From: Pseudomonas sp. A34-9
Lineage (GTDB): Bacteria > Pseudomonadota > Gammaproteobacteria > Pseudomonadales > Pseudomonadaceae
Direction: 5' to 3'
Assembly: GCF_029543085.1 (NCBI RefSeq)
Contig: NZ_CP119967.1
Location: forward strand, 1,514,501 to 1,578,500
Length of the DNA stretch: 64,000 bases
Shown: positions 43,733 through 53,066 of the stretch, one piece after another
Position numbering within the stretch: the first letter of the stretch is position 1
How the letters are laid out: each line of letters opens with the position of its first letter
Translations under genes and position numbers: made by a program
Notes under the pieces: generated by a model
The model's database searches: none
Told to the model about the DNA's origin: nothing
The model's input: the letters and a program-made list of their open reading frames with translations, nothing else

Positions 43733-44530
43733 TCAAGCGGCGATCAGTTCGCCGGCACGACGCGGTTCGACCGGTTTCGCCACTTCACCAAACAACGCCT
43801 TCTGCACCGCCTGCTGCGCCTCGAACGCCAGTGCCGCACGCTCACGACCCTGACAGGCAATCGGCTTGAGCAGGTGCACTTCGACATCGCCGCAATCATT
43901 GCTGAACAGGCGCATCAGGTGCGAGAGCAAATCGTCGTCACCAATGAACGGCGCCAGCGAGTCGATTTCGCCGTCACGCAGATAACGAATCGCGACCGGT
44001 TGTAGCATCACCTCCGAATCAATCGCCGCCGCCAGCAAGCGACCATGAAAGGTGCGCAGCGAACGGCCATCGGTGGTGGTGCCTTCCGGAAACATCAGCA
44101 ACGCATGATCGGTCTGCAAGTGACGGGTCATCTGCTTGCGGATCAACTGGCTGTCGCCCGAACCGCGACGGATGAACAGGCTGCCAGCCTTCGCCGCCAG
44201 CCAACCGGCCACCGGCCAGGTGCGCACTTCAGCCTTGGACAGAAACGACAGCGGCGTGAGCATCCCCAGCAGCGGAATATCGGTCCACGACACATGATTG
44301 CTGACCCACAGCATCGGCTGTTTCGGCAACTCACCGTGCACGGTCACGCGAAAGGGCAGGGCATTGCTCAGGCGTGCCATAAAGAAACGCGACCAGCGCT
44401 GGCGCCGCTCCATCGAATGTGCCAAACCAATTCGTTCGAATACGCCGAACACGCTGGCCATGGTCAAACCCAGCGAGACCACCAGCAGCACCCGCGCGAT
44501 CCGCGCGTACACCCGCAGCCGGCGCATCAT
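43733..44530 (-). CDS. olsA: Lyso-ornithine lipid O-acyltransferase (OlsA, PlsC family)
   Basis: 265 residues. The start [20 protein letters not shown] gives an N-terminal membrane anchor. The HX4D acyltransferase motif is [12 protein letters not shown] and the second block is [20 protein letters not shown]. PlsC-family enzymes acylate lysophosphatidate; the overlap (ATGA) with olsB shows this one completes ornithine lipid by O-acylating lyso-ornithine lipid. The TGA of olsB overlaps the first ATG; a second ATG follows immediately. An in-frame extension upstream runs inside olsB and is not expected to be used. Confidence 0.9.
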   Translation of the reverse strand: MMRRLRVYARIARVLLVVSLGLTMASVFGVFERIGLAHSMERRQRWSRFFMARLSNALPFRVTVHGELPKQPMLWVSNHVSWTDIPLLGMLTPLSFLSKAEVRTWPVAGWLAAKAGSLFIRRGSGDSQLIRKQMTRHLQTDHALLMFPEGTTTDGRSLRTFHGRLLAAAIDSEVMLQPVAIRYLRDGEIDSLAPFIGDDDLLSHLMRLFSNDCGDVEVHLLKPIACQGRERAALAFEAQQAVQKALFGEVAKPVEPRRAGELIAA

Positions 44531-45282
44531 ACGGCCGCCTTGAAGTGCTTGGCGTAGCGCGGGCAGAGTTCGTCGCGCTTGAGCAGGATAAACACGTCGG
44601 CGACCTGGAAGTCCTCGTCCCAGCACGGCTCGCCGCAGATCTTCGCGCCCAGACGCATATACGCCTTGAGCAACGGCGGCATTTCCGCGATCACGTTCGA
44701 TGGAATATCCAGCGTCGGCAGCGGATTTTTCGGCTCGGCGCGCAGGTGTTCGGTGCACAGATAACGTTCGCGCAGACGCTGCATGATCGCGTGGGCCTGA
44801 ATGCCGCCGTCCTGCATCGGGATGCTCGCGCAACCCATCAGATAGCTGTAGCCGCCCTGATTCAGCACTTCGGCCAACTCGCCCCACAACACCGCGATGG
44901 TGCCGCCGTTGCGGTACGCCGGGTCGACGCAGGTGCGGCCGATTTCGAGGATCGGGCCTTGCAGATGAGCGAGGCCGTGCAGGCTGAATTCTTCTTCGCT
45001 GTAGAACTTGCCGAGGCTGCTGGCAGCGGTGTGATCGAGCAAACGGGTGGTCGCCACCAGACGCCCGGTGTTCAAGTCACGCACGCCGATGTGGCTGCAG
45101 TGAACATCATAATCATCCATGTCCAGACCCAGTTCAGCGCCTTTCAGTTTGGCGTTGAACTCGCCACTGAAGACGCTGAAGCGCAAGGCCTGGGCTTGCT
45201 GCAAGGCCTCGGCGCCGATCAGGCGTTCGGCTTGCAGGCGGCGTTCATTGCCGGTGTCGCTGATGCGGGCGATCTGAGTCAT
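44527..45282 (-). CDS. olsB: L-ornithine N-alpha-acyltransferase (OlsB)
   Basis: 251 residues of the OlsB/GNAT-like acyltransferase family. [66 protein letters not shown] and the [14 protein letters not shown] segment are characteristic. It transfers a 3-hydroxyacyl group from ACP to ornithine, the first step of ornithine-lipid synthesis, usually favoured under phosphate starvation. A GGAG site precedes the ATG. No clear Pho box was found upstream. Confidence 0.93.
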   Translation of the reverse strand: MTQIARISDTGNERRLQAERLIGAEALQQAQALRFSVFSGEFNAKLKGAELGLDMDDYDVHCSHIGVRDLNTGRLVATTRLLDHTAASSLGKFYSEEEFSLHGLAHLQGPILEIGRTCVDPAYRNGGTIAVLWGELAEVLNQGGYSYLMGCASIPMQDGGIQAHAIMQRLRERYLCTEHLRAEPKNPLPTLDIPSNVIAEMPPLLKAYMRLGAKICGEPCWDEDFQVADVFILLKRDELCPRYAKHFKAAV

Positions 45283-45435
45283 GTGAATCTCCGTACGGGC
45301 CTTTAACCCGTCGTGGGTTGCAGCCGATCGACTTTCTTTATGCAGCCGTGTTGTGCAAAGTCAGGCTATGTAGCCCCGGTGTCATCGCCATGAACGTTTG
45401 GTGATGCTTGTATGACAGCCCACAAGGAGCCTCTT

Positions 45436-46314
45436 ATGCCCTGGCCAGATCTGCTGCACAGCCGTGAACGATTGCCCGCCGTTGCTGACCTGGCCGAGGG
45501 TTTTGCGACGTTGTTGCAGCAGTTGGGCAGCGTCACACCGTTCGAATTGGCGGTCGCGGGCGGGCGGCGAATGGCGACGCCGGGGCTGGCGTTTCTGGTC
45601 GGTTACCAGGCGGCATTGCGCATGTTGTGGCCGAGTGCACCGCTGAGCCTCGGTGCGTTGTGTGCGACCGAACAGCGCAGTTTGCGCCCGGCGGACATGC
45701 AGACACGGCTGAGCGATTTGCGCCTGAGCGGACGCAAGGATTTCGTCACGGCCGGCGATGCGGCGGACTGGCTGCTGATCGCTGCGCGCAGTGAAGAAGC
45801 CGGTGAAACGCCGCGTTTGAGTCTGGCGGTGGTGTATCCCGGCGAACCCGGCGTGATCGTGGAGAAGCTGCCGGCGCTGCCGTTGATGCCGGACATCAGT
45901 CATGGTCGGCTGCAGCTTGATAACGCGTTGTGCGAGTTGTTGGCCGGCGATGGTTGGGATGCTTACGTCAAACCGTTTCGCACCTTGGAAGATGTCTACG
46001 TGCTGAGCGCGATGACCGCGTGGCTGTATGGCGTCGGGCAGGACAGCGATTGGCCGCAGGCGCTGCAACTTCGGTTACTGGCGTTGTTGGCCGGGTGCGC
46101 GGAGGCCAGCCGACAACCGCCGAACAATCCGGCCGGACATGTGTTGCTGGGTGGGTTGTTTGCGCAGTTTGAGGCGTTGGAGGGGGAGGTGAGTCAGGCG
46201 TTGCGTGAAGGGAATCCTGAGTGGGCAGCGATGTGGCAGCGCGATCAGGGGGTGATGCAGTTGGCCTCCGGCGCTCGGGCCAAGCGGTTAGCCAAGGCTT
46301 TGGCTGTGGCATGA
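45436..46314 (+). CDS. Degenerate acyl-CoA-dehydrogenase-like protein
   Basis: 292 residues from the ATG at 45436, preceded by AAGGAG; an in-frame ATG at 45412 lacks such a site. The centre (SGRKDFVTAGDAADWLLIAARS to PDISHGRLQLDNA) resembles the middle beta-domain of acyl-CoA dehydrogenases, and helical segments lie on either side. At about 290 residues it is 90 shorter than true ACADs and I do not see the catalytic Glu segment or FAD-binding RxxFG region. It may be an inactive paralogue or FAD-independent protein. Divergent from olsB. Confidence 0.6.
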   Translation: MPWPDLLHSRERLPAVADLAEGFATLLQQLGSVTPFELAVAGGRRMATPGLAFLVGYQAALRMLWPSAPLSLGALCATEQRSLRPADMQTRLSDLRLSGRKDFVTAGDAADWLLIAARSEEAGETPRLSLAVVYPGEPGVIVEKLPALPLMPDISHGRLQLDNALCELLAGDGWDAYVKPFRTLEDVYVLSAMTAWLYGVGQDSDWPQALQLRLLALLAGCAEASRQPPNNPAGHVLLGGLFAQFEALEGEVSQALREGNPEWAAMWQRDQGVMQLASGARAKRLAKALAVA

Positions 46315-46322
46315 GGGCCTCA

Positions 46323-46403
46323 TCGCGAGCAGGCTCACTCCTACAGGGGATCGCATTTCAACTGACGAAACTCGATCAACTGTAGGAGTGAGCCTGCTCG
46401 CGA
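46323..46403. repeat. REP doublet, GTAGGAGTGAGCCTGCTCGC variant
   Basis: Inverted pair with about 40 bp between arms, same variant as 30653-30715. It begins 8 bp after the preceding stop codon. Confidence 0.92.
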
Positions 46404-46479
46404 TAGCAATCTAAATAACACCGCATACTTGTCATTAACCCAGACTAGTCTCAGCAGGTTCATTCCCAGAGCCCTCACC

Positions 46480-47553
46480 ATGCGCAAAGGCCTGTCGCTG
46501 TTTCTGCTGCTGATCTGCTTCACCGTTCAGGCCGAACCATGGCCCGGCGAACAATGGCCAATCGGCACGACGATCACCGATACACGAGCGCTGGATAATT
46601 ACGTCTTCCCACCACGCGATGACAATACCCGCCAGGGCATCCGCACCGACGCGCTGCTGATCATCCGCGACGGCCAGATCATCTACGAACGCTACGCCGG
46701 CCCAACCACCGAACACACCCCGCACCTGACGTGGTCGATCAGCAAAAGCCTGATGGCCACCGTCCTCGGCGTGGCATACGGCGAAGGTCTGTTCAAACTC
46801 GAAGACCCTGCCGTGCGGTTTTACCCGCCGCTGGAAAAGCACCCGGCCATCAAAATCGCCGATCTGCTGCACTGGGCCTCCGGCATCGATTGGCAGGAAG
46901 ACTACGAATACGCGCCGTTGAAATCTTCGGTGGTGGCAATGCTCTATACCCGCGGTCACAAGGACATGGCGGCGTTCACGGCCGATCACGACGCCTACGC
47001 CGCACCGGGGCAGGCGTTCCGCTATTCCAGCGGTGACAGCAACCTGCTTGCGGCGGCGTTGAAAACCATTGTCGGTCCGCAGCGTTATGCGGATTACCCG
47101 TGGACGGCGTTGTTCGAACCGTTGGGCATCCGCCACGCCGTGTGGGAAACCGATGGCACTGGCACCTTCGTCGCGTCGTCTTACGCTTACCTGACGGCGC
47201 GGGATCTGGCGCGGGTCGGTCTGCTGATGGCCCGCGACGGTCGCTGGGAGGCGCGGCAAGTGCTGCCCAAGGACTGGATCGCGTTCAACCTCAAACCCTT
47301 CGCTGGCTACAAAGCCCATCAGGACGAAGCCGTGCCCGGTGGCCACTGGTGGCTCAACCGCCCGGCCGCTGGCGCTGCTGCGCCGTGGCCCGACGCACCG
47401 CCCGATACTTTCGCCGCGCTCGGTCATTGGGGGCAGGCCTTGTATGTGATTCCCAGCGAGAAGTTGGTGATCGTGCGCTACGCCGATGACCGCGACGGCA
47501 GCTATCGCCATAACGAACTGCTCAAGCATGTGCTGAAGGCGGTGCAGCCATGA
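46480..47553 (+). CDS. Secreted beta-lactamase-fold serine hydrolase (class C/EstB-like)
   Basis: 357 residues from the ATG at 46480. A signal peptide (MRKGLSLFLLLICFTVQA) is cleaved before EPWPGEQWP. The active-site SxxK is SISK in HLTWSISKSLMATVLG; the Tyr motif is FRYSSGDSN and the third motif is GHWGQALYVIP in place of KTG. These are features of the beta-lactamase/transpeptidase-like (PF00144) family, including esterases and D-aminopeptidases. Substrate unknown. The stop overlaps the next ATG (ATGA). Confidence 0.85.
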   Translation: MRKGLSLFLLLICFTVQAEPWPGEQWPIGTTITDTRALDNYVFPPRDDNTRQGIRTDALLIIRDGQIIYERYAGPTTEHTPHLTWSISKSLMATVLGVAYGEGLFKLEDPAVRFYPPLEKHPAIKIADLLHWASGIDWQEDYEYAPLKSSVVAMLYTRGHKDMAAFTADHDAYAAPGQAFRYSSGDSNLLAAALKTIVGPQRYADYPWTALFEPLGIRHAVWETDGTGTFVASSYAYLTARDLARVGLLMARDGRWEARQVLPKDWIAFNLKPFAGYKAHQDEAVPGGHWWLNRPAAGAAAPWPDAPPDTFAALGHWGQALYVIPSEKLVIVRYADDRDGSYRHNELLKHVLKAVQP

Positions 47554-47846
47554 AGCGCTTCTTGTTGTTACTGCTGGTCGTGCTGCTCGGCTGGGTCGGC
47601 TACGAGCGCGAAAATCTGTGGGCCTTCCCGGACATCATCAGCGCCTACACTGCCAAGGAATATTGTTCGTGCCGCTATGTGATGAACAACGACGCGGAAT
47701 ATTGCCGTGGCTACGTGAAGCAGTGGCTGCCTACCAGCCAGTTCACCGATGACAGCGCCAGCAAAACCATCGCCGTCAGCGGCATGGGCCGCAGCAATCG
47801 CGCCCAGTGGCAAAGCGAACGCCAAGGCTGTCGTTTACAGCCTTAA
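47550..47846 (+). CDS. Small Cys-containing membrane-anchored protein
   Basis: 98 residues. An N-terminal hydrophobic helix (MKRFLLLLLVVLLGWVGYER) could be an uncleaved anchor or signal peptide. The periplasmic part has four cysteines (YCSCRYV, AEYCRGYV, QGCRLQP). ATGA overlap with the serine-hydrolase gene implies coupled synthesis and a shared role, for example as a lid or partner. No family is recognised. Confidence 0.7.
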   Translation: MKRFLLLLLVVLLGWVGYERENLWAFPDIISAYTAKEYCSCRYVMNNDAEYCRGYVKQWLPTSQFTDDSASKTIAVSGMGRSNRAQWQSERQGCRLQP

Positions 47847-47923
47847 AAGATCGCAGCCTTCGGCAACTCCTACAGGATCGGGTCCACCCTGTAGGAGCTG
47901 CCGAAGGCTGCGATCTTTTGATC
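47846..47923. repeat. REP doublet, GTAGGAGCTGCCGAAGGCTG family
   Basis: Starts at the last base of the preceding stop codon. The left arm has a C-to-T type change (GGCAACTCCTACAGG). Confidence 0.92.
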
Positions 47924-47989
47924 TTGATGTTGCAATAACTTTGGGGGCGGTTAAGGTTCGTGCAGGTTTATCGGCCCCACGAGTGTTCA

Positions 47990-48580
47990 ATGTTCAACCG
48001 CTCCCTCTGTGCAACCCTGTCCAGCCTGCTGCTCGCCGCCGTCGCGCTGCCGGCACAGGCCAATTGGTACCTGGATGGCGAGTCGTCGCGGCTGTCGTTC
48101 GTCAGCACGAAAAACGCCCACATTTCCGAAGTGCAGCGCTTTCTGGTGCTGCATGGCAAGGTCGACCCCAATGGGCGCGCCGAAGTCGAAGTCGAAATGG
48201 ACTCAATCAACAGCGGCATCCCGCTGCGCGATGAGCGCATGCGCAAGGAGCTGTTCCAGATCGAGCAATTCCCCGAAGCGACCATCACCACCCAGATCGA
48301 CCTGCGCCCGATCAACGATCTGGCTCCCGGTGCGCAACTGGAATTGCGCTTGCCGCTGACCGTCAATCTGCACGGCAAGCAGCACGAATATCCCGCCGAG
48401 CTGCTGGCGACGCGTCTCGATGACCGGCGCTTTCAAGTGGTCACCCTTGAGCCGCTGGTGATCAATGCCGAGGATTTCGACCTCGTGCCGGGGCTGGAGA
48501 GCCTGCGCAAACTCGCCGACCTGTCGGCGATCAGTCTGTCGGTGCCGGTGGGTGCGGTGCTGATCTTCACGGCGCGCTGA
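47990..48580 (+). CDS. YceI-family periplasmic lipid-binding protein
   Basis: 196 residues from the ATG at 47990. The signal peptide MFNRSLCATLSSLLLAAVAL ends at AQA before NWYLDGESSRLSFVSTK, the usual YceI start. The lipocalin-like beta-barrel segments VEVEMDSINSGIPLRDERMRKELFQIEQFPEATI and RLPLTVNLHGKQHEYPAEL follow. YceI proteins bind isoprenoid or fatty amide chains. The stop is one base before the ATG of the phospholipase-D-family gene. Confidence 0.9.
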   Translation: MFNRSLCATLSSLLLAAVALPAQANWYLDGESSRLSFVSTKNAHISEVQRFLVLHGKVDPNGRAEVEVEMDSINSGIPLRDERMRKELFQIEQFPEATITTQIDLRPINDLAPGAQLELRLPLTVNLHGKQHEYPAELLATRLDDRRFQVVTLEPLVINAEDFDLVPGLESLRKLADLSAISLSVPVGAVLIFTAR

Positions 48581-48581
48581 C

Positions 48582-49739
48582 ATGCGCGGCGCAGTGTTCC
48601 CGTGGCGGGACGGCAACCGGTTCGAGTTGTTGATCGACGGCCCGCAATTCTTTCCGCGCATGCTTGAGCAGATTGCCGGCGCTCAGGAGCAAATCGAACT
48701 GGAGTTGTATCTGGTCGAGGCGGGCGCTTGTGCCGAAACCATCGTGCAAGCGCTGGTGCTGGCCGCCGAACGTGGCGTGCGCGTGCGTTGCCTGTTCGAT
48801 GATTACGGCAGCCTCGCTTTCACCCTCAATCTGCGCCAGCGTCTGACTCACGCCGGGGTCGAACTGCGTTTCTACAATCGGCTGAACTGGCGGCGCTGGG
48901 TCGGCAATTTCTATCGTGATCACCGTAAATTGCTCTTGGTCGATCAGCGTCTGGCGGTGGTGGGCGGCACTGGCGTCACTGACGAGTTCTGGACGCCGGG
49001 CCATGACACCAGCGAATGGCACGAAGTGATGGTCGAGATCAGCGGCCCGTTGGTGATCGACTGGCAATTGCTCTTTGATCGTCAGTGGATCGCCAACCGC
49101 TACCGCCGGGCCTGGCGCCCGGCCGCGCATTTCGGTCTGCCGCGCTTACCGCGCATGCCGGACAAGGGCGAGGGCATGGGCCGCGTGGCTTACGCCGATG
49201 CGCGCCAGCACCGCGACATTCTGCAGTCGCTGTTCCGTGCGCTGAACAGCGGGCAACAACGCATCTGGATGGCCACGCCGTATTTTCTGCCGACCTGGAA
49301 AATCCGCCGCTCCCTGCGCAAGGCTGCCGCGCGCGGTGTCGACGTACGCTTGCTGCTGACCGGGCCGCGCACCGATCACCCGTCAGTGCGTTACGCCGGG
49401 CACCGTTACTATCCGCGACTGCTCAAGGCCGGGGTGCAGATTTTTGAATATCAGCCGTGTTTTCTGCACCTGAAAATGGTGCTGGTGGACGATTGGGTGA
49501 GCATCGGTTCGTGCAACTTTGACCACTGGAACCTGCGCTTCAATCTGGAGGCGAATCTGGAGGCGCTGGACCCGTCGTTGACGGCAGCGGTAGAGGCGAG
49601 TTTTGTGAAGGACTTCGGGCTGAGTCAGCAAGTGAGTCTGGAAGAATGGCAACGCCGGCCGTTGTGGCGGCGGGTCAAACAGCGGATTTGGGGGTGGGTG
49701 GATCGGGTGGTGGTCAACATTCTCGACCGCCGCGGTTAA
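48582..49739 (+). CDS. Phospholipase-D-superfamily cardiolipin synthase-like protein (ClsB type)
   Basis: 385 residues with two HKD motifs: HRKLLLVDQRLAVVGG (about 107-122) and HLKMVLVDDWVSIGSCNFD (about 303-321). WREGNR-like start FPWRDGNRFELLIDGPQFFP, IELELYLVEAG and the absence of N-terminal membrane helices fit the ClsB branch, which forms cardiolipin or phosphatidylglycerol by transphosphatidylation. It follows YceI after TGACATG, so the pair is coupled; a lipid-related joint role is plausible. Confidence 0.88.
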   Translation: MRGAVFPWRDGNRFELLIDGPQFFPRMLEQIAGAQEQIELELYLVEAGACAETIVQALVLAAERGVRVRCLFDDYGSLAFTLNLRQRLTHAGVELRFYNRLNWRRWVGNFYRDHRKLLLVDQRLAVVGGTGVTDEFWTPGHDTSEWHEVMVEISGPLVIDWQLLFDRQWIANRYRRAWRPAAHFGLPRLPRMPDKGEGMGRVAYADARQHRDILQSLFRALNSGQQRIWMATPYFLPTWKIRRSLRKAAARGVDVRLLLTGPRTDHPSVRYAGHRYYPRLLKAGVQIFEYQPCFLHLKMVLVDDWVSIGSCNFDHWNLRFNLEANLEALDPSLTAAVEASFVKDFGLSQQVSLEEWQRRPLWRRVKQRIWGWVDRVVVNILDRRG

Positions 49740-49752
49740 CCGTTCTGGAGAT

Positions 49753-49783
49753 GATCGTTCCCACGCGGAGCGTGGGAACGATC
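49753..49783. repeat. Short palindrome of the GATCGTTCCCACGC family
   Basis: 31 bp, perfect apart from the centre: GATCGTTCCCACGC, 3 bases, GCGTGGGAACGATC. It is a solo form of the longer repeats at 9081 and 22103 and lies between convergent gene ends, where it may help terminate transcription. Confidence 0.85.
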
Positions 49784-49798
49784 AGGGCCACGAAGGGG

Positions 49799-52090
49799 TT
49801 ACAGCAACTCGAAGCTCTGCTGCGTCACGTCCTGCGAATCCAGGCCGATCTGCACGTTGAACTTGCCTGGCTCGGCCGCGTATTTGAGCTGGGCGTTGTA
49901 GAACTTCAGGTCATCCTCGCTGATGGTGAAGTGCACGACTTTCTGTTCGCCGGCCTTGAGCAGGATTTTCTGGAAGTTTTTCAGTTCCTTCACCGGGCGG
50001 ATCATCGAGCCGGTGACGTCCTGAATGTACAACTGCACCACGGTTTCGCCGTCACGCTTGCCGGTGTTTTTCACCATGACACTGGCGTCGAGCTTGCCGG
50101 TGGCGTTCAGCGTGGTCGATGACAGCGCCATGTCGCTCAGGGCGAATTGGGTGTAGCTCAGGCCATAACCGAACGGGAACAGCGGGCCAGTCGTGTCATC
50201 GAAATACTGCGAGGTGTAGTTACCCGGTTTGCCTGGCGTGAACGGCCGGCCAATGCTCAGATGGTTGTAGTAGGTCGGGATCTGGCCGACGGAGCGCGGG
50301 AAGGTCACCGGCAGTTTGCCCGACGGGTTGTAGTCGCCGAACAGCACGTCGGCAATGGCGTTGCCGCCCTCGGTGCCGCTGAACCAGGTTTCCAGAATCG
50401 CGTCAGCCGACTGGTTCTCTTCGAGAATGGTCAGTGGGCGGCCGTTCATCAGTACCAGCACCAACGGTTTGCCGGTAGCTTTCAGCGCGCGGATCAGCTC
50501 ACGCTGGGTTTGCGGGATGTTCAGGTCGGTGCGGCTGGAGGATTCGTGGGACATGCCACGGGATTCGCCCACAGCCGCGACGATCACGTCAGCGTCCTTG
50601 GCGGCTTTGACGGCTTCGTCGATCAGCACGTTGGCCGGGCGCGGGTCATCGACCACTTCCGGCGCATCGAAGTTGAGGAAGTTCAGGTAGTCGAGCACCT
50701 TCTTGTCGCTGGTGATGTTGGCGCCACGGGCGTAGATCAGGTTCGCCTTGTCGCCGATCACCGCGCTCATGCCGTCGAACAGGGTCACCGATTGCGCCGG
50801 CTTACCCGCTGCGGCCCAACTGCCCATCATGTCGATCGGTGCTTTGGCCAATGGGCCGACCAGTGCGACTTTCGCGTCTTTCTTCAACGGCAGGGTTTCG
50901 TTCTGGTTCTTCAGCAACACCAGACTGCGGCGTGCGACCTCACGGGCCTCGGCGCGGTGCAGGCGGCTTTCGGCGTAGGTGTCGGCGGGATCGTCCTCAG
51001 CCTTGCCGATGCGCAGGTACGGGTCCTTGAACAGGCCCATATCGTACTTGGCCGCGAGCACTTCACGCACGGCGTTGTCGATGTCTTTCTGGTCGATCTC
51101 GCCGGACTTCAGCAGCCCCGGCAGCTCTTTGCCGTAGAGGGTGTCGTTCATGCTCATGTCGATGCCGGCCTTGATCGCCAGCTTCGCCGCTTCACGACCA
51201 TCGCGGGCGACGCCGTGCTTGATCAGTTCGACGATCGCGCCGTGGTCGCTGACCGCCAGGCCTTTGAAGCCCCAGTCCTTGCGCAGCAGATCGTTCATCA
51301 GCCAGGTGTTGGCGGTGGCCGGAATACCGTTGATCGAGTTCAACGCGACCATCACGCCGCCGGCGCCGGCATCAATCGCGGCGCGGTACGGTGGCAGGTA
51401 ATCCTGGTACATCTTCACCGGACTCATGTCGACGGTGTTGTAGTCGCGACCGCCCTCGACCGCGCCATACAGGGCGAAGTGCTTGACGCTGGCCATGATG
51501 CTGTCGGCGGCGCTCGGGGTGGCGCCCTGATAGGCGCGCACCATGACGCCGGCGATGCGCGAGGTCAGGTAGGTGTCTTCACCGAAACCCTCGGAGCTGC
51601 GGCCCCAGCGCGGATCGCGGGAGATGTCGACCATCGGCGCGAAGGTGATGTCGAGGCTGTCGGCGGCGGCTTCTTTGGCAGCAACACGCCCGGACTGGCC
51701 GATGGCGTCCATGTCCCAGCTTGAAGCGAGGGCCAGCGGGATGGGGAAAATCGTACGGTGACCGTGGATCACGTCGTACGCGAAAAACATCGGAATCTTC
51801 AGGCGGCTGCGCATGGCAGCGTCCTGCATTGGCCGGTTTTCCGGGCGGGTGATCGAGTTGAACGTACCGCCGATATTGCCGGCAGCGATCTCTTTGCGGA
51901 TCAGCTCGCGGGGCATTTCCGGGCCGATGCTGATCAGGCGCAACTGGCCGATCTTTTCATCGAGGGTCATCTGGTTCATCAGGTTGCTGATGAACGCATC
52001 CTTGTTTTCCAGGGGTACCGGGGTCGTGGCGGCCAATACTTGATGACTGGCCAGACTGACGAACAGACCCAGCAAACACAGCTTCTTCAT
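49799..52090 (-). CDS. bglX: Periplasmic beta-glucosidase BglX (GH3)
   Basis: 763 residues from the ATG at 52090 (E. coli BglX 765). The signal peptide MKKLCLLGLFVSLASHQVLA is cleaved before ATTPVPL. GH3 features are MASVKHFALYGAVEGGRDYN, the nucleophile Asp in GLAVSDHGAIVELI, the C-terminal domain VVAAVGESRGMSHESSSRTDL and the fibronectin-III-like end. It hydrolyses beta-glucosides in the periplasm. A chance long open frame occurs on the opposite strand. Confidence 0.96.
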   Translation of the reverse strand: MKKLCLLGLFVSLASHQVLAATTPVPLENKDAFISNLMNQMTLDEKIGQLRLISIGPEMPRELIRKEIAAGNIGGTFNSITRPENRPMQDAAMRSRLKIPMFFAYDVIHGHRTIFPIPLALASSWDMDAIGQSGRVAAKEAAADSLDITFAPMVDISRDPRWGRSSEGFGEDTYLTSRIAGVMVRAYQGATPSAADSIMASVKHFALYGAVEGGRDYNTVDMSPVKMYQDYLPPYRAAIDAGAGGVMVALNSINGIPATANTWLMNDLLRKDWGFKGLAVSDHGAIVELIKHGVARDGREAAKLAIKAGIDMSMNDTLYGKELPGLLKSGEIDQKDIDNAVREVLAAKYDMGLFKDPYLRIGKAEDDPADTYAESRLHRAEAREVARRSLVLLKNQNETLPLKKDAKVALVGPLAKAPIDMMGSWAAAGKPAQSVTLFDGMSAVIGDKANLIYARGANITSDKKVLDYLNFLNFDAPEVVDDPRPANVLIDEAVKAAKDADVIVAAVGESRGMSHESSSRTDLNIPQTQRELIRALKATGKPLVLVLMNGRPLTILEENQSADAILETWFSGTEGGNAIADVLFGDYNPSGKLPVTFPRSVGQIPTYYNHLSIGRPFTPGKPGNYTSQYFDDTTGPLFPFGYGLSYTQFALSDMALSSTTLNATGKLDASVMVKNTGKRDGETVVQLYIQDVTGSMIRPVKELKNFQKILLKAGEQKVVHFTISEDDLKFYNAQLKYAAEPGKFNVQIGLDSQDVTQQSFELL

Positions 52091-52351
52091 GAATATTTTT
52101 CTCAAGGGCCCAAGCGGCAATGCAACGCCGGCCAGCCAAAATTTAGGGAGCGACTATTGTTGTTCGGGTACAGGCTCAAAGAAACAGAGCCAAAAACGGC
52201 AGCCGACACTTGGCAGCATGATCACGCAGGGCACTTTTTAGCCCATTGCCCCGTCGTAATCCAGCGACGCGGCCGATTATGCCCCAAGAGCCCGCTGAGA
52301 ATGTTTCGCGCTCGGTTTTTATAATGATATGTGCCAAGGAGCATCACTGCG

Positions 52352-52960
52352 ATGAATGCAAGTCCAACCTATCGCTCACGTCTGCAGGTCGCCACATTGC
52401 TGGTGCTGGCCACGCTGCTGACCGCGTGCGGCATCAACAATATCCCGACCCTCGACGAACAGGCCAAAGCCGCGTGGGGCCAGGTGCAGAACCAGTACCA
52501 GCGCCGCGCCGACCTGATCCCCAATCTGGTGGAAACGGTCAAGGGATACGCCAAGCACGAAGAGGAAACCCTGACGGCAGTGATTGAGGCCCGGGCGAAA
52601 GCGACGTCGATTCAGGTCGATGCCAGTACCCTCGACAATCCCGAAAAACTCAAACAGTTCCAGCAGGCGCAGGATCAACTGACCGGCGCATTGAGCCGTT
52701 TGATGGTGGTGTCCGAGCGTTATCCGGATCTGAAAGCCAACCAGAACTTCCTCGCCCTGCAATCGCAGCTTGAAGGCACGGAAAACCGCATCGCCGTGGC
52801 ACGCCGCGATTTCATTCTGGCGGTGCAGAAGTACAACACCGAGATCCGCACCTTCCCCGGCCGTCTCTGGCACAGCGTGATGTACAGCGATCTGCCGATC
52901 CGCGAAACCTTCGAAGCCACCACTCCGGATGCCGATAAGGCACCCCAGGTTAAATTCTGA
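52352..52960 (+). CDS. LemA-family lipoprotein
   Basis: 202 residues from the ATG at 52352 with AAGGAG upstream; an earlier GTG (52331) is possible. A lipobox, TLLTACGINNIP, shows lipid attachment. The LemA domain has AWGQVQNQYQRRADLIPNLVETVKGYAKHEEETL and LEGTENRIAVARRDFILAVQKYNTEIRTFPG, forming a long four-helix bundle. LemA proteins commonly sit with TPM-domain genes, as here; their function is unclear. Confidence 0.92.
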   Translation: MNASPTYRSRLQVATLLVLATLLTACGINNIPTLDEQAKAAWGQVQNQYQRRADLIPNLVETVKGYAKHEEETLTAVIEARAKATSIQVDASTLDNPEKLKQFQQAQDQLTGALSRLMVVSERYPDLKANQNFLALQSQLEGTENRIAVARRDFILAVQKYNTEIRTFPGRLWHSVMYSDLPIRETFEATTPDADKAPQVKF

Positions 52961-52970
52961 AAACACACCT

Positions 52971-53055
52971 GTAGGAGCTGCCGCAGGCTGCGATCTTTTG
53001 ACGTTGGTCTTAAAAGCAAGATCAAACGATCGCAGCCTGCGGCAGCTCCTACAGG
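52971..53055. repeat. REP doublet inside the lemA-TPM operon
   Basis: GTAGGAGCTGCCGCAGGCTG variant, inverted pair. It fills the 106-bp gap between the lemA stop and the TPM gene, and its right edge CTACAGGGGGGG supplies the purine-rich sequence before the next ATG. Confidence 0.92.
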
Positions 53056-53066
53056 GGGGGATATCC

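Noticed and set aside
50147..51724. A 525-codon plus-strand frame
   Set aside because: Antisense shadow of bglX with no family resemblance.
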